Assembly: GCA_035048485.1 (NCBI GenBank)
Contig: CM068585.1
Location: 20,882,001 to 20,946,000, forward strand
DNA from: Pteria penguin
Taxonomy: Eukaryota > Mollusca > Bivalvia > Pterioida > Pteriidae
Length of the DNA stretch: 64,000 bases
Reading direction: 5' to 3'
This document shows, piece after piece, positions 48,201 to 57,200 of the stretch (its first letter is position 1; each line of letters opens with the position of its first letter). A program made the position numbers and the translations under genes. The notes beneath the pieces were generated by a model. The model did no database searches. It saw nothing but the letters and a program-made list of their open reading frames with translations, and was not told the DNA's origin.

Positions 48201-51200
48201 GATAGAACATCAGGTATTACTGCCATGTTCCAATTTTTTAATTTACTTGGAGGTGGTAAATACAAAAATTAAAGCATGACAAGTAGTTGTCATGTTTTAA
48301 TTTTTGTATTTACCATCCTTCACCCCCAAGTAAATTAAAAATTTAGAACATGCATATTGCCACGGTCGGGTATTACCACGGTCTGTTACACGACTGAAAT
48401 AACGATTGACACTATGTCGATGCATGACACCAGAGACATAGACTACTTTCAAAGTAGTCTATGTCTCTGATGACACATCAAACACAACAACTTAATTTCT
48501 AGGAAACACAACGCGCTTGATAGACCATCGCGTATTACCAGAAAGATAGACTACTTTCAAAGTAAAGTAGTCTATGTCTCTGTCACCATTCGATTGGGTA
48601 GTTCCTTAATAGTTATCTGCCCTTTACCGATAGGTATCCCGATCGTATCCACCATTACGGTACTGAAAAAAAGTTATCGAGATAGAAAAAAAAGACCTAT
48701 GAGCGTAGTGGTTAAAACAATATTTGCGTTCATTATTGTTTAGTTAAATGATCTGATCGGTGACTATGATTGAAGATTAATAAATGTGTTTGTTTTTATA
48801 GTCTATCATGAATTTCAGTTTTAAATTAAGATATGAAAAACCAGACATACATATGTCTCCGGAAAAACAGAAAAGGAACTTTCCTAACTTGGTCACTCGA
48901 GTTAAGTAATGAATTATGTATTTATGTGTTACAGATTAATTAGATAATAAGTATCAGAGACATAGACTACTATCAAAACCTAGTCTATGTTTCGGCAAAT
49001 ATCAATATCAATAATATCTTCTTGTTATCCATATCAGATTCTCGATTCGACTCTAAGTCGAAATGGTGTATATCTTTGCAAATTAATTAAATCTTTAATA
49101 CTTACATTAAATATTCAACAAAATATTTCATATATATGTATATATTATATATAGGTATAAGACATAGAATGACCATGACAGAAATCAGCACACCATTTCA
49201 CAAACGAGGATTTTTCGTAACTTTTACTCAGATGGAATATGACTTTAAATTTCAGTATGCAGATGAATTGTTGTTTTCGGGGATGAGAAACATCATCATC
49301 TACTTAACTATTTCCAAATTGAAACTACCCTATTATGGAAAACCTGGAGTTGAAAGTTTCAGAAAATCTTTTAAAAATTTCGTATATGATCTCTTAGGTA
49401 ATAAACTGCAGTATTAGGCCTGTGAAAATTGAATACAACTCTACTTCCTAACCGAAATCAACTTGTCACAAATAACTTAATTACACAATGGAGGATTTAG
49501 GAAGAGCGGAGGGGTGCTCCCCCCCCCCCCCCCGACAGTGACCCGAATTCTACCAAAACCCTGTAATTTAGTCCATTTTCGGCTAAAATTGACAAAATTC
49601 GTCCCTTGATCCCTCGGCAAAGGGAGTGATGGATCCGCCACTGGATAAAGAACGAAGATCAATTCACTATGCTTTACTTCCCTCGTGTATACATGCAATG
49701 TTAATTGATTTGCTCCAATCAACATACACGTGTATCAATTATAGTCTTACGGATGATAGGGTTAAACAGCTGATATCAATTCTGTAAGTTTATTGCGTAA
49801 TACGGACGACAGTTTCTGAAAAGTCGCTTTCACTTTTGCCAAGGATACCTGGACTGAGATATTATTGACCACAGGTGACAACCTGGTTTTACACCTATTA
49901 CACAATCCATTTTCTGTCAGTACAAGCTTAAAGGAAAGTGTTTTAATATATCTGAATCTTTCTACATATCATCATTCTGTTTCTAAAACCCAACAATGAA
50001 CACCGTAACTTTGAATCTATCACCAAGCGTAACAGGCATTTTTGCACACAATGACTGGGACTAGACAAATACTCCGCCAGTACTTTGACAGAGGACCTTG
50101 TGCACACCGAGTCGCCTGGCAATGAAGCCTCTCAGTCCACAATTTGAAGGGGAACACGAATGCCCAGACTGCTTTTCATGACCCTGCGTGATAGATGATC
50201 GCAACCGACAGATGTGGTGACCAGAATCAGACGTCCCTCCTCTCCATCGTAATCCGGCATAGAAAGAGAGAGGACCTATACAAGAAGTGCTGGACAATGC
50301 TATGCCATCATGTTGTGTGGGATGATTCTCGATATTTAGATAGAAAGACTCGGAAAGTCAGTCTGGACAGAAGGCGAAACATATTTGTATGGCAGTCCCA
50401 TGGATATTTTGAGGAAATTATGCCCAATTGTGTATTTCGTAAAGTACGGGAGAAATATCGGCTTATGTCCTCAAACTCCTTCAAAATAAAACTCTCCAAA
50501 TAGAGATCAAAACAAACAAATACTTCAAACACCCCACCCCCTAAAAAATAATAAAACCAATTAAAATGAAAAAATAAAATACAACTAGAATCATCATTAC
50601 TGCACTAAAGAATGTACTTTCTATTACCAATTCAAATCCCACACATTGTTAACACCAAACTATAGCATGTTCACACCTCCCGATTACCATGCGCTTCCAG
50701 GCATACCCAATACCCCGATTACCAAGCGCCTCTAGGCAAATACCCCGAGCTGGAGACAAGCAGTGATTTCGGCGACCAGTTAAACCACGCCCCCAGCTTA
50801 ATCACGTGACTTCAACCATACGGTCAAAAAGTTTCCCCTTTAAACTCGATATCATGGGAATAATCAGAGACTTGTGTCTCTGGAATAATTTAATTTTAAT
50901 AGATCAGTACTAAACAGTCAATTATTCCAGGGACATGCGTCCCTGATTATTCATAAAAAAAACTCGCATTATTCTATGCGCCCGAACCCCCACTTATGGG
51001 AGGGGAGGACCCCTCCAATACCATCCCCATTCGGCCCTTCGGGCCTAAATCGTTTGGTGCCCCCCCCCCCCCCCCCCGGGCACACGAGGTTCTGGATCCG
51101 CCCCTGCAAATAGTCTGTATTTCAGTCATAATTACAGTCAAGACCGCAAAAATGCATAACAACTTATTAAAGATACAAATGATGAAAAAAGAGATACCAG

Positions 51201-54200
51201 TAGATAGTGTAATCTGATGGAAGGACTTATAAATTTGTTTAAAAGTCCTTGGCTGATGATATGAGACTAGGCTGATGATAGCTACCGTAACAGTCACGTG
51301 ATCAGAACATGGCCGCGTACGTGTATTACGCGTAGGAATGGTCTATATTTAAAGTAAACTTTAAAAGCACGAATTCAAGAGATAGATAAGAAAAGTTATA
51401 TAAAGCGATCACGATTGATCAAGTTGTTTGCGACAATAATTCAGATTCATACAGATCGGTTTCAATCAGAGACATACTAGTACATACACATGTATGTCTC
51501 TGGTTTCAACCATGTAAACCAATAAGACAATCACGTTTCAATTACTGATTTTTTTTTTTTTGGTAAAGAACGTATAAACAAGATAGGTCCTTGTTTTTCT
51601 TTTTTTTTTTTTCTTGAAATCAATTTGTTTAATTTAATTCTAAAGAATTTCTTTCATATCGCGTGCCTACGGACATACTGGTAGTAGTTACCGGCTAAGA
51701 CCAGTTACCGGCTACTACTTTTTTTTGTTGTCTTTTGAAACGTGATTTTATGAGATTTTTTTTTCACGTGATTGTCTGCAATACACAGAATACATATGAA
51801 TTCATGGTTTGAATACCCTTGATGACGTAGTAGCCGGAAACTGGTCTTAATCGGGGACTGGTCCTTCGACAGTATACTTCTACATAAATTCTAAGATTTT
51901 ATTATAAATAAAGGAAAATCGGAAATGACCTATTCTATACATTACTTGTCGAATTAATGACCACTACTTTTGTATACTGTTCATAAGACATACCCGCTGT
52001 GCGAGATACGATTTCAGCTTTCTTTTTTTGCTAAGATAGCATTTCCAAATTAATCACGATAAAATAAAAGATATGTTCATTAATTTATATACAAGTAACA
52101 TTTATTTAGAGCGACAGTGTTCGAACCGTTGTAACACATTACCTTTTTAAAGTTAATGCAATTGCGTATAATATTCTATTTTACTAACGAATAACTTTTA
52201 AAAGTATTGTTTATAGAGAGCATTTCACATCAAAATATAAGATACTTCTGTCAAAGTACATTAAATTTAATAGACCCCTAGCTCACATAAATGGAATATA
52301 AATAGGGCCTGGATGAATTTTAAAGTATGGCTATTGAAACATTACAATGTATCGCAGGTATCCCAATACAAGATTCTGCAACGATGATAACGATTGCGGT
52401 GGCCCGCCGCGTTTTTGTCTTCAAGTGCCTGCGGCGATATGACCAACTGCGGTGACCCGCGATGGACAATTCAGTTTCCTGTCACGACAGTAAAAATTGC
52501 GGTGGGTTGCGATGGATTTGAACGTCCACCGCAATCTTATTTTGCGGTGGGTTGCGGTGATTTCCCACCCAAAAATCGGTTGCGGTGATGGGTGGAAAGT
52601 GAGGAATCCGCGTAGGCTGTACTGTATCACTTCATTTTCGAAGTAATATCTCATACTATATAAGTGCAAAATAAACTTTCTGAAATTGGAAGTCAAATGG
52701 TTTGTTTGAGATACATAATTTTTAATTACTACATGTTTTAAAGAGAAAGTGTTTTTTTCTATTTTTCACCAGGCTGTGAGGGGTTGTCATGTGACATCAG
52801 TGGTAAACCCCCCAATCCTTTCATTGTGTTGAGCACAATAGTTCCACCTCAACAGAACTGGATACAGCATAATAACACAGAAGTAGTTGAGGTTGGTATA
52901 CATCAGCTCTATTGTCATAGGCAAATGTTAAAGGATACTTCATCTTTCCTAGTAATTGACTAGTGGAAGTGTATTTTAGTTATCCTGGTGAAACGATATA
53001 TTTCAACTCATATTATCATAAATTTGCACAAGTATGGTGTACCTTGTCTAGTCATTAAAACAAAAACATAAATGTTTTAAAGTTTTCTAGTCAAAGATTT
53101 TTTATAGAAATATTTTTAAGTTCTTGTCATAGACAAGTATTTTATACATGTAATTCTTTGAGTAATGGAAATGGAAAGCAGAGATATTTCCTCTTATAAA
53201 ATCTGAACTCACAGAAGTTAAAGGCTTGAGTAGCTTTTGTTATGGTGCATCATTGTGTGTGATGAATTTATCTTTCAGTCGTTTACACATTGTCTGGAAA
53301 CTTTTTAAATTTGTTTGCTTTTTATTATGCCTATTGATCCGGGGTATATTGTTTTTGCCCTGTCTGTCTGTTTGTCTGTCTGTCTGTTTGTTTGTCTGTC
53401 GTGAACTTTAACCTTGGCCATAACTTTTGAACCATGAGGGATAGAGAATTCATATTTCACACGCGTACTCAACTAATGCAGCCCTTTCAAATGAAACCAA
53501 GGTCGATGACCTTTTGACCTTGACAATGACTTTTAGGCTAAACTCAATTTGTTTGTCAGTTTTCTTTACCATGGCCATAACTTTTGAACTGTGAGAAATA
53601 GACATCATATTTCACATGCATACTCAACTAATGAACCCCTTTCAATTTATATTAAGGCCAGTGACCTTTTGACCTTTACAATAACCTTCGTGCTAAATAT
53701 AATGTTTTGGACTTGCCACCGGGGGCATTAGTGTTTCACAAACAGAGTATGTTTTATGTAAATTGCTGCATGTAGTTAAATAAAATCATGCATATATGGT
53801 TCTTTGGTAAATTTGATGCAAATTGTTGAGATGGTGGTTATTGCCCTTCATTCAGAAGACCACATGGCAATATTTGGCACTGCCCAATGAACCAACAGCT
53901 TTTAAATAGGCTTTTATAAAAAGTATCTTGAGAGACTTCTTTTTTAAGAACCTTATGTCACAGTATCTTTTTTTAGGTATACAACATCCTTGATCCATGC
54001 AGTATTTAGTTAGGGCAGGATTTGGTGTAGTGGTTAAGTGCTTGGCTTGCGGCACCAACGATCCGGGTTCGATTCCTGGGTTGTGCCACTGTGTTTAAGA
54101 GGTTGGTAACCTCCTGCTTCCATGTCGCGATATTACTGAAATATTGTTGAAAGTGACCTAAAACATCAATCAACCAACAGTATTTAGTTTGTTCAATGGA

Positions 54201-57200
54201 AGACCTTATGGCAGTATTTGCTCAGTTTTTACATAACCTTTACATAGAAAATATCTATCAAAATTTTCATGAAAAGCCACAAGCCACTACTATATATTTG
54301 ATTTATCGCATCTTTTTGATGTGTACCATCAAGTCTGTTCGATGGAAGACCCTATGGTAATATTTGGCTCTACCCCAGGGTCAACAATTTTTATATAGGG
54401 TTATATAGTAATGTCTTTTTGAAAAGTGTTCTTCTCTGGAACTACAAACCACAATGATCTCAGATTCAATCTATAGCCTTAGTATGAAATTCTGTATCAA
54501 GTTTATGCAAGGAAAGACCTTGTGGCAATATCTGGCCCCATCCTAAAAGCTGACAATTTTCACGTAGACTTTTAAATTTCTTTACAAGACCACAAGCCAC
54601 GATGACTTCATATTTATTATATAAGATAGCCTTGAAATGTTGTAGCTGTTTTAATCAAGGGAAGGCCTTATGGTAGTATTTTGACATTCAAATGAGGAAT
54701 ACCATAATCTTCATTTCAAGAACAATAAAGACTTCATATTTTGTACACAGCATCCATCAGACTTGTTTTATCAAATTTGTCAAAAAAAAAGGCCCTGAAA
54801 AAAATATTTGGTTCCACCCTATGCCTACAGCTGACTTTTTTGTACTGCCCATATATTGAACTCCAGAAATTGAAAAATAGAAAGTAATTGGTGTCATTAG
54901 AAGGCAAATAGCAATTTGTACAAGTAATTTAGGAATAATACCTTGAGAACAAGGTATTTTTTAAAAAGATTTTTTTCTTTTTTAAGAATTATTTTTGCAT
55001 AGATGAGCATTGTGGCCTTTGAACTTCTTGTGTTTTATTGCAATGACATACATTTGTGATATCACGCAAATTGCAAATATCAAGGTATTGATATATTTAT
55101 GCTGTCTTAAACATGCTGTATATCTTTAATTCAGGAGTCAAACAACCCTCAGTTCCTAAAGACAATCGGGTTTGGTGATTCCAATGGGGTGGACACATTT
55201 ACACGAGTGAAAATCACTGTTTACCATGTCAAAGAGAGGATGACAGGCACGGTAAAGTGATACAATTTTACATAGTGTAAATAAGAGTTGTCTTTCTTTT
55301 GCTTTTGTTTCAGTTCTTGATATATGGCTAATTCTATCAGACCAGGAATTTCTTGCTTACCTGAGTATATTATCAATAAAGAATGCTTTGTTTGATTGTT
55401 TGTTAGTCCTATTAGTTGAGAGCAATAGAGTTTAAGCAATGACCTGTTATCCCAATGTCCATGTATTTGTGTGTCTGTATACAATTATTGATTTTGCATC
55501 TCCCACACACTCTTTTAGTTATGGAACCCTCATTGTGGTCTCATTTCTTTGCCCTTGAATTTACATTTGACACCAGGGGAGGGCCTTGGCAGGTTTTCCT
55601 TTAAATGTATATTTTGATAATACTACCTTGTCTCCTCAAGGATTATTTATAAAAGAAACCACAGGGATGGCCAGTTTTTATACAGCATCATAAGACGAGA
55701 CGTATTATGTTATGGCGTTGTCTGTCCGTCCGTCCAGGGTCAAGTTTTCCATACTTTTTTCTGCAGTCCTTAAAGGTATTGAATTAAAACTTAGTATATA
55801 ACTTTATATCAACAAGGGTCAGTACCAGTTCACATTTGGGTATGATTGCTTTGGTTTTGCCAAAGTTATGGCCCTTGAACTTAGAAATTTTCACGGATTT
55901 TACAGTTTTCTTTATGCAGTGTTTTAAGGTATTGGATTGTTCATTTATATATTGTAAGTAAATCTTGTTCTTGCTTGCTTGGCATTTAGGTGAGAGGCCT
56001 CAGGATCAAATTAAACCTGGCGGCTCATCAGTGTCCCATGTATCAAATTAGACAGTAAAACTGATGTCCAATGTTATGGTAGACATGGCACGCTTAGATT
56101 AGACAGTTAACCTGAAGTCCAATGTTATGGTAGACATGGCATGCTCAGATTAGACAATAAAACTGAAGTCCAATGTTATGGTAGACATGACACGCTTAGA
56201 TAAGACAGTAAACCTGAAGTCCAATGTTATGGTAGACATGGCACGCTTAGATTAAACAGTAAAACTGGAGTCCAATGTTATGGTAGCATGGCACGCTTAG
56301 ATTAGACAGTAAAACTGGAGTCCAATGTTATGGTAGACATGGCACGCTCAGATTAGACAGTAAAACTGGAGTCCAATGTTATGGTAGACATGGCACGCTT
56401 AGATTAGACAGTAAAACTGGAGTCCAATGTTATGGTAGACATGGCACGCTTAGATTAAACAGTAAAACTGGAGTCCAATGTTATGGTAGCATGGCACGCT
56501 TAGATTAGACAGTAAAACTGAATCTAATGTTATGGTAGGCATGGCATGCTCAGATTAGACAATAAAACTGAAGTCCAATGTTATGGTAGACATGGCACGC
56601 TTAGATTAGACAGTAAACCTGGAGTCCAATGTTATGGTAGACATGGCACGCTCAGATTAGACAGTAAAACTGAAGTCCAATGTTATGGTAGACATGGCAC
56701 GCTTAGATTAGACAGTAAAACTGGAGTCCAATGTTATGGTAGCATGGCACGCTTAGATTAGACAGTAAAAGTGAATCTAATGTTATGGTAGACATGGCAT
56801 GCTCAGATTAGACAATAAAACTGAAGTCCAATGTTATGGTAGACATGGCACGCTTAGATTAGACAGTTAAACCAAAGTCCAGTGTTATGATAGACATGGC
56901 ATTCTGAAGATCCCTTAGTACTTTGGATGAGTGTTATACTAAAGTGTGTGTTCACCACATCTGGCAGATATTGTCATCGTTCAGTGTAATAATCTATGTT
57001 TGAAGTAAAACAATAAGCAAACTTATTTTGCAACCCTCAAAGACTGTCAAAGCCACGACATAATTTCATTTGGAAACTTCAGTAAGATTAGAGTCTTAAA
57101 TTGTTGGTTTAAAGACTAACATATGCTTAGGTCATTTTTGTGGCAGTCTTACTAGTTCTGTAAAAAGGACATGTTCAGTTTCCCAGTGTAATACCATGAT

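Larger units (their letters stand above)
45098..52624. mobile_element. 7.5-kb interval bounded by 20-bp perfect inverted termini with GCGGTGG-rich subterminal blocks
   Basis: The left end CAGTACAGCCTACGCGGATT (from 45,098) is exactly mirrored at the right end (to 52,624). TA flanks both (45,096-45,097 and 52,625-52,626). Just inside are about 260-bp and 240-bp GC-rich blocks built from ccaccgcaacc on the left and ggttgcggtgg on the right. The interior is repeat-dense: a GC-rich element copy, most of the short palindromes, a SINE and a P2X7-like frame. It could be one large element or two solo ends in opposite orientation. It lies in the 11.8-kb INPP4 intron. Confidence 0.55.

Noticed and set aside
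49136..49417. 93-aa plus-strand frame
   Set aside because: Reads like plausible protein but I recognise no family; it is kept out of the features because nothing but openness supports it.
56546..56761. 71-aa repetitive frame
   Set aside because: Product of the second 51-bp minisatellite.
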